Notes: generated by a model not told the origin, from the sequence alone. 37,334 nucleotides of DNA from Bacteroidales bacterium (GCA_003157015.1 PMIJ01000126.1:1-37334), one strand, 5' to 3'; shown: positions 25,030 through 34,083, numbered from the stretch's first letter. A program made the numbers and translations.

Positions 25030-26004
25030 TTAATACCTGACTCCTCTCAACCCTGAAGTGCAATTTCTGCACATCTCTATCATATGTCTGCCCGATAGAA
25101 TACTTTTTCTGAAGATCCTGTATTTAGGACCATTCCAAATCTCAGCGAATGAATCCTGGTTCAGATCGCCCATTATATATTCAGTATCCTTGTCAAAACA
25201 GCAGGGAACAACTTTCCCATCCCATGTAATTACAGGGGTAAACCAGATTCTGGTGCACCTGTCAGGTAAAGAACTTTTTATTCTGTATTCCCCTTCCTTA
25301 AATTTGTACCTTCTGAATCGGCTTTCTGATGGCATCCATAAAGGAATGTCTTTTTTATTCACTATTTGCATCGACTTCAGCTTCAAAGATGCATGAATAC
25401 TTTTAGCCAAACGTCGTACACCGGGGATCTGATGTTCATTGAATCTGTTCACCAGAAATTGCAATTCTATCTTTAAAGATGAGTTGTGTGTGTTTTTTGC
25501 ATGTGTCACGTTGTTCAATCCATCAATTACACGATTTACATCCCCATTAACCCTGTACAAAGAGTAGGCTTCCTGATCCAAACCATCGAGAGAAATTATC
25601 AGTTTATTTAATCCCGACGTCACAATCTGTTCTGAATTTTCCACCGAAAGAAAATGACCGTTGGTTGAAACTATGCTATTAGATGTCAGGCAATTGGCCA
25701 GAAATGAGAAAAATAATGGATGCAGCATGGGTTCCCCCTGGAAATAAAGATTTGCATTATAAAGGTAAGGTTTGAGCTCCTTCATAATCCTTTTAAAAAG
25801 TTCAATATCCATGAAGCCTCTCTTTCTTCCCATTATACCAGATCCGGATGAACATTCCGGACATCGGAGATTACAGTTGTTGGTCAGTTCGGTACTGATA
25901 GATACAGGCATGGCATTTATTTCTGTATTGCCTGTAGCTGAACCTTTAATATAGGAATAACCTGCTTTGAAAAGATTTAAAGGCTTAATTAGGCTTTCAA
26001 TCAT
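25030..26004 (-). CDS. Radical SAM protein with SPASM domain
   Basis: Protein of 324 residues. The radical SAM cluster motif CNLRCPEC gives C44, C48 and C51 for the 4Fe-4S cluster that cleaves S-adenosylmethionine. Then come the conserved FQGEPMLHP (the GEP motif) and ISLDGLDQEAYSLYR. The C-terminal SPASM/twitch region carries the CC pair in VVPCCFDKD and a final CRNC near residue 312, likely to hold auxiliary clusters. The family includes enzymes that modify peptides and also heptose, lipid or cofactor enzymes. No small precursor peptide is visible beside it, so the substrate is unknown. It stands alone. Confidence 0.88.
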   Translation of the reverse strand: MIESLIKPLNLFKAGYSYIKGSATGNTEINAMPVSISTELTNNCNLRCPECSSGSGIMGRKRGFMDIELFKRIMKELKPYLYNANLYFQGEPMLHPLFFSFLANCLTSNSIVSTNGHFLSVENSEQIVTSGLNKLIISLDGLDQEAYSLYRVNGDVNRVIDGLNNVTHAKNTHNSSLKIELQFLVNRFNEHQIPGVRRLAKSIHASLKLKSMQIVNKKDIPLWMPSESRFRRYKFKEGEYRIKSSLPDRCTRIWFTPVITWDGKVVPCCFDKDTEYIMGDLNQDSFAEIWNGPKYRIFRKSILSGRHMIEMCRNCTSGLRGVRY

Positions 26005-26331
26005 TGATTAATAAATATCGGGAAGTAAGATATTAAAATAATGTGACTTACTATAATCATTACCATAACATTTAATAGAGCTTGAAAATCAATTTATTTA
26101 CTCCATTCCGCCAGCTGGTGGAGAGTAAATTGATTTTCTTCGCTCCCCTTGGGGCCGGGGTAAACGGAGAAAATCAATTTGTCAGCATGTAAGTTTTCTG
26201 ATAGTTATTAAAATATTTAACCAATAATCATAGGGTATAATAATAGCATACTGGTCATAGAGCTGAAATGGAAAGAATACTGTATTCGGCAACAAAATGA
26301 ACTTAAATTATTTAACTTAATAAACAGAGAC
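26005..26331. other. Gene-free divergent region upstream of the CarboxypepD_reg gene
   Basis: No coding region is supported. The first half holds the palindromic cluster at 26084-26180; the second half is AT-rich leader. No convincing TTTG/TAnnTTTG pair is found, which leaves room for a sigma-factor-specific promoter of the downstream island. Confidence 0.55.
26084..26180. repeat. Compound palindromic element with CCGCCAGCTGG core
   Basis: The core TCCGCCAGCTGGTGGA (26107-26122) is related to the palindrome at 18810-18825. It is flanked by GAAAATCAATTT (26084-26095) and its inverse AAATTGATTTTC (26126-26137), and the same GAAAATCAATTT returns at 26169-26180. CCCCTTGGGG (26145-26154) is a further small palindrome. 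The whole could fold into nested hairpins. Confidence 0.75.
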
Positions 26332-27639
26332 ATGAAAACTTTTAAACACACTTCGTTAATTGTGCTGGCCCTCCTTCTGGCCTTCATAGCACAGGATGTA
26401 TCTGCAGGAAATACTTCAGGCAAAAAGAAAAGCGACCAGCAGAGTCTTTTAGTAATCAGAGGGAAAGTTATTGATTCAGAGACCAGACAACCACTTGTAT
26501 TTGCAACGGTGGCAGTAAAGGAATCAAATGTTGCGATTGTGACTAACATTGACGGTGAATTCACCCTTAAAATCGGTGATCTTTCAACTTCAAAAACAAT
26601 CGAGGTATCATTTATAGGGTATAAAAATAAAACAATCCCATTGAGTGATCTGAAGGATAACGGCTCCAAAAACATTATAGCGCTTGTGTCTGCTCCGATA
26701 CCTATCAAGGAGATAGTGGTAAAACCATTGGATCCTGTAAGTATAGTAGCTAAAGCCATTGACAACATAGATAAAAATTATGAGTCGGTTCCAAATCTCA
26801 TGACTGCCTTTTACAGGGAGACTATCAGAAAGAACCGGACCTATGTATCAATTGGAGAAGCTGCGGTTGAGATATTCAAGGCCCCATATGACAATGATCT
26901 GCGTTTCGATGCCGTAAGGATTTATAAAGGAAGAAAAGGCTCCGACGTTGAAAGAATGGACACTGTTCTCTTCAAACTCCAGGGCGGACCTGTAACTGTT
27001 TTGGAACTTGACTTGGCTAAAAACACTGAAAGTGTTCTAACCAAAGATGCTATGCTGAATTACGATTACAAGATTTCAGGTGTCGTTGAAATTGACAACA
27101 AGCCACATTATGTAATTGACTTTATTCAAAAACCATCAGTTGAAATGCCTTTGTTCATGGGTAGTCTATACATTGAAATGGAATCGTATGCTATAACTGA
27201 AGCAGAATTTGGTTTCAATCTTTCAAACAAAGAGGCAGCTCAATCAATTTTTATCAGGAAAAAACCTCTTGGCATGAAAGTAACCCCCGTAATTGCAAGC
27301 TACAGAACCAAATATCGTGAACAGGGAGGCAAATGGCACTTTGAGTATTCCAGGGCTGAAGTCAAATTTAAAGTCGAATGGAACAAAAGACTCTTCAACA
27401 CTTACTATACAACAATGTCGGAAATAGCTGTGACGGATCGTACTGACCAGGAAGTTATTAAATTTGCAGGGAAAGATAAGATAAAATACAATGATGTTTT
27501 TTCTGACAAAGTCGGTGCTTTTACTGATAAGGAATTCTGGGGAGATTATAATGTGATTGAACCCGACCAGAGTATTGAATCAGCAATAAGAAGACTCAGC
27601 AGAAGGCTTAAATTCTCAGACAGAGAACAAAATAAATAA
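26332..27639 (+). CDS. Secreted CarboxypepD_reg-like protein, barrel-less; paralogue of the gene at 29202
   Basis: Protein of 435 residues with a signal peptide (about 1-25). Residues 41-130 are a carboxypeptidase-regulatory-like beta-sandwich (VIRGKVIDSETRQPLVFATV, then EVSFIGYKNK), as at the start of SusC-type receptors, but no plug or TonB barrel follows. The remaining 300 residues form a conserved domain shared with the protein at 29202-30752 (common features: MTAFYRE or MTGFYRE, the IYKG/VFKSRK region, VIDFIQKP or EFEQHENVELPLF, and the FW-G near the end). Its alternating strands recall LolA-like folds, but that is inference. It precedes the ECF sigma gene by 10 nt and is probably in one operon with it. 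Confidence 0.82.
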   Translation: MKTFKHTSLIVLALLLAFIAQDVSAGNTSGKKKSDQQSLLVIRGKVIDSETRQPLVFATVAVKESNVAIVTNIDGEFTLKIGDLSTSKTIEVSFIGYKNKTIPLSDLKDNGSKNIIALVSAPIPIKEIVVKPLDPVSIVAKAIDNIDKNYESVPNLMTAFYRETIRKNRTYVSIGEAAVEIFKAPYDNDLRFDAVRIYKGRKGSDVERMDTVLFKLQGGPVTVLELDLAKNTESVLTKDAMLNYDYKISGVVEIDNKPHYVIDFIQKPSVEMPLFMGSLYIEMESYAITEAEFGFNLSNKEAAQSIFIRKKPLGMKVTPVIASYRTKYREQGGKWHFEYSRAEVKFKVEWNKRLFNTYYTTMSEIAVTDRTDQEVIKFAGKDKIKYNDVFSDKVGAFTDKEFWGDYNVIEPDQSIESAIRRLSRRLKFSDREQNK

Positions 27640-27649
27640 GGTTAGATCG

Positions 27650-28183
27650 ATGATCAGGGATACTGAGATAGCAAGGAGGATCAGGAACGGTGATGCAGGA
27701 CAGTTTGAATCGCTTTTCCGATCCTCCTATGTTTCCCTGGTAAGATACGCCAGGACAATGATAAAAGATCATGATACAGCTGAAGAGATAGTTCAGGATC
27801 TGTTTTTCAGGCTCTGGCAGGATAAGGAAAACCTGAAAATTGAAAGCTCATTGAATGGATATCTTTTCAGGTCTGTTCACAACCGATGCCTTCATTTTAT
27901 TGAACATAACAGGGTAATCGCACGACATGCTGAAGAGATATCATACAATCAATCAGAAAATCAGGAGAGTCCTTCCGATATCCTTAATTATAAAGAACTT
28001 CAGGAAAAAATTGCAAGGATAATTGAAAAGCTTCCTGAAAGATGCGGGAAGATATTTACCATGAGCAGGTTTGAAGGACTAAAATATAATGAGATAGCAG
28101 AAAAGCTGTCGGTCTCGGTAAAAACTGTAGAAGCAAATATGGGAAAGGCTCTTAAAGAATTCCGAAAAGAATTAACACAATGA
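27650..28183 (+). CDS. ECF-type RNA polymerase sigma factor
   Basis: Sigma-70 family protein of 177 residues with only regions 2 and 4. Region 2 (about 17-85) contains FRSSYVSLVRYARTM, DTAEEIVQDLFFRLW and NGYLFRSVHNRCL. Region 4 (about 120-172) contains LPERCGKIFTMSRFEGL and the helix-turn-helix YNEIAEKLSVSVKTVEANM. It belongs to the FecI-like Bacteroidota group that is controlled by FecR anti-sigma factors. Its stop overlaps the start of the anti-sigma gene (ATGA), so the two are translated together. Likely targets are its own operon and other envelope genes. Confidence 0.95.
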   Translation: MIRDTEIARRIRNGDAGQFESLFRSSYVSLVRYARTMIKDHDTAEEIVQDLFFRLWQDKENLKIESSLNGYLFRSVHNRCLHFIEHNRVIARHAEEISYNQSENQESPSDILNYKELQEKIARIIEKLPERCGKIFTMSRFEGLKYNEIAEKLSVSVKTVEANMGKALKEFRKELTQ

Positions 28184-29187
28184 TGAAAGAAATGAAAAAA
28201 ACAGAGAGATTCAGCGATAAGGAGTGGGAAGAACTTGCCTCTATCCTTTCAGATGAAAAAGAGGTACAGACGGATCTCCTGGGACGATTTATGGCTGACG
28301 ATTCAGCCAATTCAGGTAAAAAGTGGAAAGATTTTAGAAATATGAATAATAAGGAAGAAATAGACGTTGATAAAGCCTGGAATAATGTTCATTCAAGGTT
28401 GAAAGCAGATGGGCTTAATATAGATGAAAAAACTGTAAGGATCAGCTTAATAAGAAGCACATTTGTAAGAATTGCAGCAATTGCCATTATCTTAATAAGT
28501 ATCGGCACTGTTGCAGTATATATGAACAACTCAGGATATTTAAGTAAGAAGATTACTGTTATAGCAGGAAATGATCAGAAAAATGTCCTTGTTTCACTCA
28601 CCGATGGAAGCAAAGTATATTTGAACAGGCATTCTCAATTCAGTTACCGGAAAAATTTTGGCAGGTCAGGCAGAAATGTAAAACTAACAGGCGAAGCATT
28701 CTTTGAAATATCACCTGACATTACAAAACCTTTTATTATTGATGCCGGAAAAGCTAAAGTAAAAGTTGTAGGTACATCTTTCAATGTGATTACAAATAAC
28801 AGGGAATCTGCTGTTGAGGTATTTGTAAAAACCGGTAAAGTTCTGTTATCTGACAATTCAGGATCACAAGCTCTTCAGCTCGATCCAGGCTTTGTAGGAA
28901 CCGTGAGTTCAAAAACCTCTGCTAAAACACTCAACGAAGATCCAAACTACCTTTCATGGAAGACAGGTTATCTCTATTATAACGGACAAAAACTGAGTGT
29001 CGTTTTCAATGATCTGAAGAGAGTCTATAACATGGAAATTGTCGCAAACGACCCTGATATTCTCAATAACCCCTGGCGTTCACCAATTGATAATGTGGAT
29101 GAGGAAACAATAATTCGTTTAATTTGTACTAGCTTTAACCTGGGTTATACAAAAGATGGCAATGTTTACCACCTTTCAAAAAAATAA
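28180..29187 (+). CDS. FecR-type anti-sigma factor with DUF4974 tail
   Basis: Inner-membrane regulator of 335 residues. The cytosolic N-terminal part (1-95) would hold the sigma factor. One membrane span is at about 97-115 (RIAAIAIILISIGTVAVYM). The periplasmic FecR domain (about 125-235) includes VSLTDGSKVYLNRHSQFSY and VKLTGEAFFEIS, and DUF4974 (about 265-335) includes YYNGQKLSVVFNDLKRVYN. In known systems this part is contacted by the STN domain of a TonB-dependent receptor. Here the next gene, 14 nt on, supplies an STN domain without a receptor barrel. Confidence 0.95.
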   Translation: MMKEMKKTERFSDKEWEELASILSDEKEVQTDLLGRFMADDSANSGKKWKDFRNMNNKEEIDVDKAWNNVHSRLKADGLNIDEKTVRISLIRSTFVRIAAIAIILISIGTVAVYMNNSGYLSKKITVIAGNDQKNVLVSLTDGSKVYLNRHSQFSYRKNFGRSGRNVKLTGEAFFEISPDITKPFIIDAGKAKVKVVGTSFNVITNNRESAVEVFVKTGKVLLSDNSGSQALQLDPGFVGTVSSKTSAKTLNEDPNYLSWKTGYLYYNGQKLSVVFNDLKRVYNMEIVANDPDILNNPWRSPIDNVDEETIIRLICTSFNLGYTKDGNVYHLSKK

Positions 29188-29201
29188 CTCAATGATTATA
29201 A

Positions 29202-30752
29202 ATGTCATCTCTCAATGGCAATAGATGTATAAAGTTTCTGGCCATTGCACTATTTCTTTTGCTGTGCATACAGCAAAGAACGTTATGCCAGCGGGGCATT
29301 CTTGACTCTACGTTTAACTTCAGCGCCGGCTCTGTCAAAACTGGAAATGCTCTCGACATCATCACAAGGCAAACCGGGTACAATTTCACATACGATAGCC
29401 GACTTATTGACCAGGATAGAAAGACGGAGATGACATTCACGAATACAAGACTATCAGTTGTTCTGAAGAATATCCTGAAAAACGATTCACTTGTCTTTTC
29501 TGTAATTGACAGGTATATTATTATTTCTCATGCAGAAAGGCATACTGCCCTCTCATCAGATTCTTCAACAGTTGAAAAAACCAGGTATATAACCGGTAAG
29601 ATCATTGACAATGAGACATCCGAACCATTGCCATTTGCAACAATCGCTTTAAAAAACAAGGGAAAGGGAACGGTTACCAATAATAATGGCAATTTTGGTA
29701 TGAAAATCACAACTGATCAATATAATGATACCCTGTCGTTCTCATATCTAGGTTATTTAGGAAGAGAAATACCTGTCAAAAAAGCATTTGGGAATAACCT
29801 GACAATTTCAATGAAAAAAGAATTCATCTCTATCCCTGAAATAATCATCAGGAATCAGAATCCACTGGAAATTGTACTGAAAACAGTGAAAGCAATCTCT
29901 CATAATTATGGCGACACACCCGTGTTAATGACAGGTTTTTACAGGGAAGGGGTTCTAAAAAAATCTGAACTTCAGACCTATTCCGAAGCAATTCTTCAGA
30001 TCTATAAAAGCGCATATTCAGGAACGCTTTATGCTGACCAGATTAAGGTATTTAAAAGCAGGAAAATTGAAAATACTAACCGCAGCGATACCCTTGCAAT
30101 AAGGCTCAAAGCAGGCCTTAGCACATGTCTTGATCTCGACGGAGCCAAGAACATTTTTGATTTCCTGAACAGGGAGTCAATGAGTGATTACAGTTACAGA
30201 ATGACAGATATTGTAACATACGATGATGAATCAGCTTATGCAATTGAGTTTGAACAGCATGAGAACGTCGAGCTGCCATTGTTTAAAGGCACTATATATA
30301 TAAATACAGTTGATTATGGTATCCTTAACGCAGAATTTGAAATAAATCCGAAGATGATTAGCAAAATGAAAGATTCCTTTATTTCAACTTCAACGCATGG
30401 ATTTGACACATGGCCTGTCTCAGTAAAGTATTCCGTAAGTTACCGTAAAATGAACAACAGGTATTTTTTAAACCATGTAAGGGGCGATCTTATATTCTCT
30501 TCAAACCAGAAGAAAAAACTCTTCCATACACAGTTTAAAGTATTTTTTGAACTGGCAATTACCGAAATGCAATTAAACAATGTTACCAGGTTTGATAGGG
30601 AAGAACTGGCCCCGGTACATTCAATATTTTCAGAGACAATTAAAAGTTATGACCCTTTATTCTGGGGAAACCAGGATTTCCTCCGTCCTGAAGATAATCT
30701 GCTCAGGGCCCTCAGGAATATGAACGTGAAGTTACAGGAATTTTCGAAATAA
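29202..30752 (+). CDS. Secreted STN + CarboxypepD_reg protein without TonB barrel
   Basis: Protein of 516 residues with a signal peptide (about 1-29). Residues about 36-110 are a secretin/TonB short N-terminal (STN) domain (FNFSAGSVKTGNALDIITRQ and ITRQTGYNFTYDSRLID). Residues 128-215 are a CarboxypepD_reg sandwich (YITGKIIDNETSEPLPFATI). The last 300 residues match the C-terminal domain of the protein at 26332-27639. In receptors of the FecA/SusC type the STN domain signals to FecR; here it is on a protein of about half the length with no plug or barrel. It follows the FecR gene closely and probably belongs to the same unit. A signalling or envelope-sensing role is inferred from that arrangement. 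Confidence 0.85.
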   Translation: MSSLNGNRCIKFLAIALFLLLCIQQRTLCQRGILDSTFNFSAGSVKTGNALDIITRQTGYNFTYDSRLIDQDRKTEMTFTNTRLSVVLKNILKNDSLVFSVIDRYIIISHAERHTALSSDSSTVEKTRYITGKIIDNETSEPLPFATIALKNKGKGTVTNNNGNFGMKITTDQYNDTLSFSYLGYLGREIPVKKAFGNNLTISMKKEFISIPEIIIRNQNPLEIVLKTVKAISHNYGDTPVLMTGFYREGVLKKSELQTYSEAILQIYKSAYSGTLYADQIKVFKSRKIENTNRSDTLAIRLKAGLSTCLDLDGAKNIFDFLNRESMSDYSYRMTDIVTYDDESAYAIEFEQHENVELPLFKGTIYINTVDYGILNAEFEINPKMISKMKDSFISTSTHGFDTWPVSVKYSVSYRKMNNRYFLNHVRGDLIFSSNQKKKLFHTQFKVFFELAITEMQLNNVTRFDREELAPVHSIFSETIKSYDPLFWGNQDFLRPEDNLLRALRNMNVKLQEFSK

Positions 30753-30766
30753 TTATTTTATGATCA

Positions 30767-30813
30767 GGCTCTGAAAGAGCCACAGATGAATAACCCCCGG
30801 TGCAACCGGGGGT
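30767..30813. repeat. Double hairpin between convergent genes
   Basis: GGCTCTGAAAGAGCC (30767-30781; 6-bp stem, 3-nt loop) is followed by a perfect 9-bp stem ACCCCCGGT / ACCGGGGGT (30793-30813) with loop GCA. It lies between the STN protein gene and the convergent OmpA gene and could stop transcription in both directions, though no long T-run follows. The pair resembles interspersed repeats that I recall from other Bacteroidota genomes. Confidence 0.75.
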
Positions 30814-30871
30814 GAAAATGCAAAACACCCTAATCAAGGAAGGAGCTGAATAAAAAAGATTTCAAAGTGAA

Positions 30872-31885
30872 TCAGTACTTATTTATCAGATTATATAGTT
30901 CTGTCAGATCAGGTGTAAGAACGATCTCAGTTCTTCTGTTTTTCTGACGGGCTTCATTGGTATTGTGGTCATCAACAGGTGAATATTGACTTCTCCCTGC
31001 AGCAGTCAATCGCTTTGCATCAATATTTGATCCTTCGAGAAGTACCCTGATGACAGTAGTGGCCCGCTTGACACTAAGGTCCCAGTTGTCTTTTAACTGG
31101 CTGTTGCCGGGGTTATATGGAACGTTATCAGTATGCCCTTCGATCATAATCTGAATATCCGGATTTTTTTCTAGTACGCCTGCCAGCTTTTTCAATGCAT
31201 TTTTGCCATTGGCGTCAATATCCCAGCTGGCTGATTTGAAGAGGAGTTTTTCATCGAGGGAAACATAGACTTTCCCATTCTTCATAGTTACAGTGAGACC
31301 ATTGTTCTCAAAGCCGAGAAGCGCTTCTGATACTTTATTCTTCAGATCCTGAACGATCTTTTTCTGTGCATCGAGTATTTTTTCCAGTTCAGCAAGACGT
31401 GCATTCCTCTTTTCCAACTCAAAAGTAAGCTCGTCGAGTGATGCTTTTTTAGTATCGAGGTTCTGTCCGAGCTGACGGAGAAGATCTTCTTTTTTCTGCA
31501 GATTATCCTGCGCCGTCTGCAGCTCGGCAAGCAATTTCTGAGTCTCTTTAACATTTCCTTTAATCAGATCTTCCTGAGCATTTTGCAATTCGGTATATTT
31601 AGTGGATACTTTATTAAAATTATCTACGGCTTTGTCGCGTTCGTTCTGCGCTGCCGCTATTTCCTGCTCAACGGTACTTGCTTCTTTTTCAAGTGTTGCC
31701 AGCCTGGCCTTAAGTTCCTTGTTTTGCATTTCAAGGCCAATATTATCTGTTTTGAATGTGTCTCTCTCATTCATAAACTGTTTGCTGGTATCCTGCAAAC
31801 TGCTGTATTTCTTTGCGGAGACACATGATATTGAAAAAACCACCAAGACAAGAAAACCCAGGATGTAAAAGACTGATCTGTTCAT
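30872..31885 (-). CDS. OmpA-family lipoprotein with coiled-coil region
   Basis: Protein of 337 residues from ATG 31885; an upstream in-frame ATG at 31918 would put 11 polar residues in front of the signal peptide and is unlikely. The signal peptide ends at VFSISC, so C21 is the probable lipidated residue. Residues about 28-190 are heptad-rich coiled coil (many E, K, L, Q). The C-terminal OmpA/MotB domain (about 215-330) shows IEGHTDNVPYNPG, NWDLSVKRA and the peptidoglycan-contact region ending RRTEIVL. It should link the outer membrane to peptidoglycan. It is divergent from dxs. Confidence 0.92.
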   Translation of the reverse strand: MNRSVFYILGFLVLVVFSISCVSAKKYSSLQDTSKQFMNERDTFKTDNIGLEMQNKELKARLATLEKEASTVEQEIAAAQNERDKAVDNFNKVSTKYTELQNAQEDLIKGNVKETQKLLAELQTAQDNLQKKEDLLRQLGQNLDTKKASLDELTFELEKRNARLAELEKILDAQKKIVQDLKNKVSEALLGFENNGLTVTMKNGKVYVSLDEKLLFKSASWDIDANGKNALKKLAGVLEKNPDIQIMIEGHTDNVPYNPGNSQLKDNWDLSVKRATTVIRVLLEGSNIDAKRLTAAGRSQYSPVDDHNTNEARQKNRRTEIVLTPDLTELYNLINKY

Positions 31886-32011
31886 AACCTCAATTTGATT
31901 TAAATTATAACCTCTCATCCAAACAAAAATTGCATCTCACCCGTCAAATTCCTGAACAAAAATAAGAAAATCCCGGGTATGCTTCTGCAATCACTCAGGA
32001 ATAATAATTGT

Positions 32012-32019
32012 TATATTTG
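32012..32019 (+). promoter_or_regulatory. Candidate -7 box of dxs
   Basis: TATATTTG matches TAnnTTTG, 27 nt upstream of the ATG at 32047. A clear TTTG at -33 is not present, so strength is uncertain. A transcription start here would lie downstream of the alternative TTG start at 32008, which supports the ATG. Confidence 0.45.
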
Positions 32020-32046
32020 TCGGTTGTTTCTTTTAACCATCTCTTA

Positions 32047-33954
32047 ATGGACAAAGAAGAGAATTTACTCTCCAAAATATATACCCCGGAAGATCTGCGC
32101 AAGCTCAATCCAAATGATCTTGCACAGGTGAGTTCAGAACTGAGGCAGTTTATAATTGATGTCGTTTGCAATAACCCCGGGCATTTGGGCGCCAGCCTTG
32201 GAGTTGTTGAGTTAACCGTCGCTCTTCACTATGTATTTAATACACCATACGATAAAATAATCTGGGATGTGGGTCACCAGGCTTATGGACATAAAATACT
32301 CACGGGACGACGGGAAAATTTCACAACAAACAGAAAATATAAGGGAATAAGCGGTTTCCCAAAGATGGCCGAGAGTGAGTATGATTCGTTTGGCACAGGG
32401 CATTCCTCGACCTCCATATCTGCAGCTCTCGGAATGGCAGTTGCAGCCAGTGCCAAGGGCGAGAACAGACATGTTGTTGCGGTTATAGGCGATGGTGCAA
32501 TGACGGCCGGACAGGCATTCGAAGGTCTGAATAACGCCGGTATCGGCAAGTCCGATATCCTCGTGATTCTCAATGACAACAACATGGCTATCGACGCCAA
32601 CGTCGGTGCCCTTAAGGAGTATCTTCTTGATATTACAACAAGCAAAACATATAACAGATTTAAAGACAGGGTATGGAAAGTGCTTGGAGTATTCGGTAAA
32701 CTGGGACCAAATGCCCGTACATTGGCTGCACAGATTGAAGCAGGTGCCAAGAGCACAATCCTCGACCGGAGTAATCTTTTTGAAGGACTGAATTTCAGAT
32801 ATTTCGGTCCGATTGACGGTCATGATGTTCTTCACCTTACCAGAGTGCTGGAGGATCTGAAGAGGATCCCTGGACCAAAATTACTTCATTGCCTTACCGT
32901 AAAGGGCAAGGGATTCAAACATGCTGAAGAGGACCAGATAACATTTCATGCTCCTGGTTTGTTCGACAAAAGAACCGGCGAGATAATCAGCACTTCAGCT
33001 GCAAATTCACCCCTCACTTACCAGGAAGTATTTGGAAAGACAATCCTGGAACTTGCAGAATTGAATGATAAGATAGCCGGTATCACTCCAGCAATGCCAA
33101 CCGGCAGCTCACTTAATATTATGATGAGAAAGATGCCAGAGAGAACTTTCGATGTAGGCATTGCAGAGCAGCATGCTGTTACATTTTCCGCTGGACTCGC
33201 CACACAGGGAATGATACCATTCTGTATAATTTATTCATCATTTATCCAGAGAGCATACGACCAGATAATTCACGATGTTGCCCTTCAGAATCTGCACGTT
33301 GTCTTCTGCATTGACAGAGGTGGTCTTGTGGGCGCCGACGGTGCCACCCATCATGGGTTTTTTGATATGGCATTTATGCGAAGTATTCCAAATATGATAG
33401 TCTCTGCCCCAATGGATGAGATTGAACTAAGGAATCTGATGTATACCGCTCAGCTTGAGAAAAACAATTTTCCTTTTTCAATTCGTTATCCTCGCGGAAG
33501 AGGAATCTATCGAGATTGGGAAAAACCATTCGTTGAAATTGAAATAGGTAAAGCCCGGCAGATAAGTGATGGCGCTGATATAGCGGTTTTATCTATTGGT
33601 CATCCCGGAATAACCGTTGCTTCTGTGGTTAACAAACTGTCAAAAGAATATATTTCAGTCGCTCAATATGACATGAGGTTCGTCGCTCCGCTTGATAAGG
33701 ACATCCTTCATAAGGTTTTTAAAAAATTCAGGTATATAATTACTGTTGAAGACGGAGTCCTTAAAGGAGGGTTCGGCAGCTCAGTTATTGAATTCATGTC
33801 GGACAACGGTTATAACTCTGAAATCAGGCGGCTTGGTATTCCTGACTATTTCGTTGAGCAGGGAACCCAGGAAGAATTGTACAAAGAGTGCGGGTTTGAT
33901 GCGGAAGGGATAGAGTTGGCAATCAGAGAGGTAATTGTGAGGAAGAAGGGGTGA
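32047..33954 (+). CDS. dxs: 1-deoxy-D-xylulose-5-phosphate synthase
   Basis: Condenses pyruvate and glyceraldehyde 3-phosphate, with thiamine diphosphate, in the first step of the MEP isoprenoid pathway. From ATG 32047 it has 635 residues, the usual length. Motifs visible: NPGHLGASLGVVELTVALH near the N-terminus, IIWDVGHQAYGHKILTGR, the GDGAMTAGQAFEGLNNAG thiamine-binding motif, ITPAMPTGS, FDVGIAEQHAVTFSAG with the catalytic glutamate, DRGGLVGADGATHHG and the C-terminal transketolase domain ending with YFVEQGTQEELY. A TTG at 32008 would add 13 residues without family support. It is monocistronic, followed by simple repeats and tRNA-Leu. Confidence 0.97.
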   Translation: MDKEENLLSKIYTPEDLRKLNPNDLAQVSSELRQFIIDVVCNNPGHLGASLGVVELTVALHYVFNTPYDKIIWDVGHQAYGHKILTGRRENFTTNRKYKGISGFPKMAESEYDSFGTGHSSTSISAALGMAVAASAKGENRHVVAVIGDGAMTAGQAFEGLNNAGIGKSDILVILNDNNMAIDANVGALKEYLLDITTSKTYNRFKDRVWKVLGVFGKLGPNARTLAAQIEAGAKSTILDRSNLFEGLNFRYFGPIDGHDVLHLTRVLEDLKRIPGPKLLHCLTVKGKGFKHAEEDQITFHAPGLFDKRTGEIISTSAANSPLTYQEVFGKTILELAELNDKIAGITPAMPTGSSLNIMMRKMPERTFDVGIAEQHAVTFSAGLATQGMIPFCIIYSSFIQRAYDQIIHDVALQNLHVVFCIDRGGLVGADGATHHGFFDMAFMRSIPNMIVSAPMDEIELRNLMYTAQLEKNNFPFSIRYPRGRGIYRDWEKPFVEIEIGKARQISDGADIAVLSIGHPGITVASVVNKLSKEYISVAQYDMRFVAPLDKDILHKVFKKFRYIITVEDGVLKGGFGSSVIEFMSDNGYNSEIRRLGIPDYFVEQGTQEELYKECGFDAEGIELAIREVIVRKKG

Positions 33955-33975
33955 AAAGGGAGAAGAGGAGAAAAA

Positions 33976-34075
33976 AGACAAAAGACAAAAGTATAAAGAC
34001 AAAAGTTTTTCATATTTTCGCAGCCTGTTCTTTTATTGAACGACTGCAAGACTGCAAGACCACAAGACCTTAAGA
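33976..34075. repeat. Simple direct repeats between dxs and tRNA-Leu
   Basis: AGACAAAAG-like units recur three times at about 33976-34005, and GACTGCAA / GACCACAA / GACCTTAA units with a 9-nt period run from about 34042 to 34075. These look like slippage products or degenerate spacer; no gene is seen. Confidence 0.6.
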
Positions 34076-34083
34076 CAATTCGA

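Noticed and set aside
25030..26004. Radical SAM gene as part of a RiPP cluster
   Set aside because: The SPASM domain invites this idea, but no short precursor peptide, protease or transporter for one lies nearby.
26217..26768. Open frame of 183 codons opposite the CarboxypepD_reg gene
   Set aside because: Overlaps the signal peptide and first domain of a well-supported gene on the other strand; composition is typical of a shadow.
32008..32046. TTG start for dxs adding 13 residues
   Set aside because: The added residues have no family support, and the candidate -7 box at 32012-32019 would lie inside that coding extension.
32212..32835. Open frame of 207 codons on the minus strand inside dxs
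   Set aside because: Lies wholly opposite the conserved thiamine-binding region of dxs, and the translation has no domain-like pattern.
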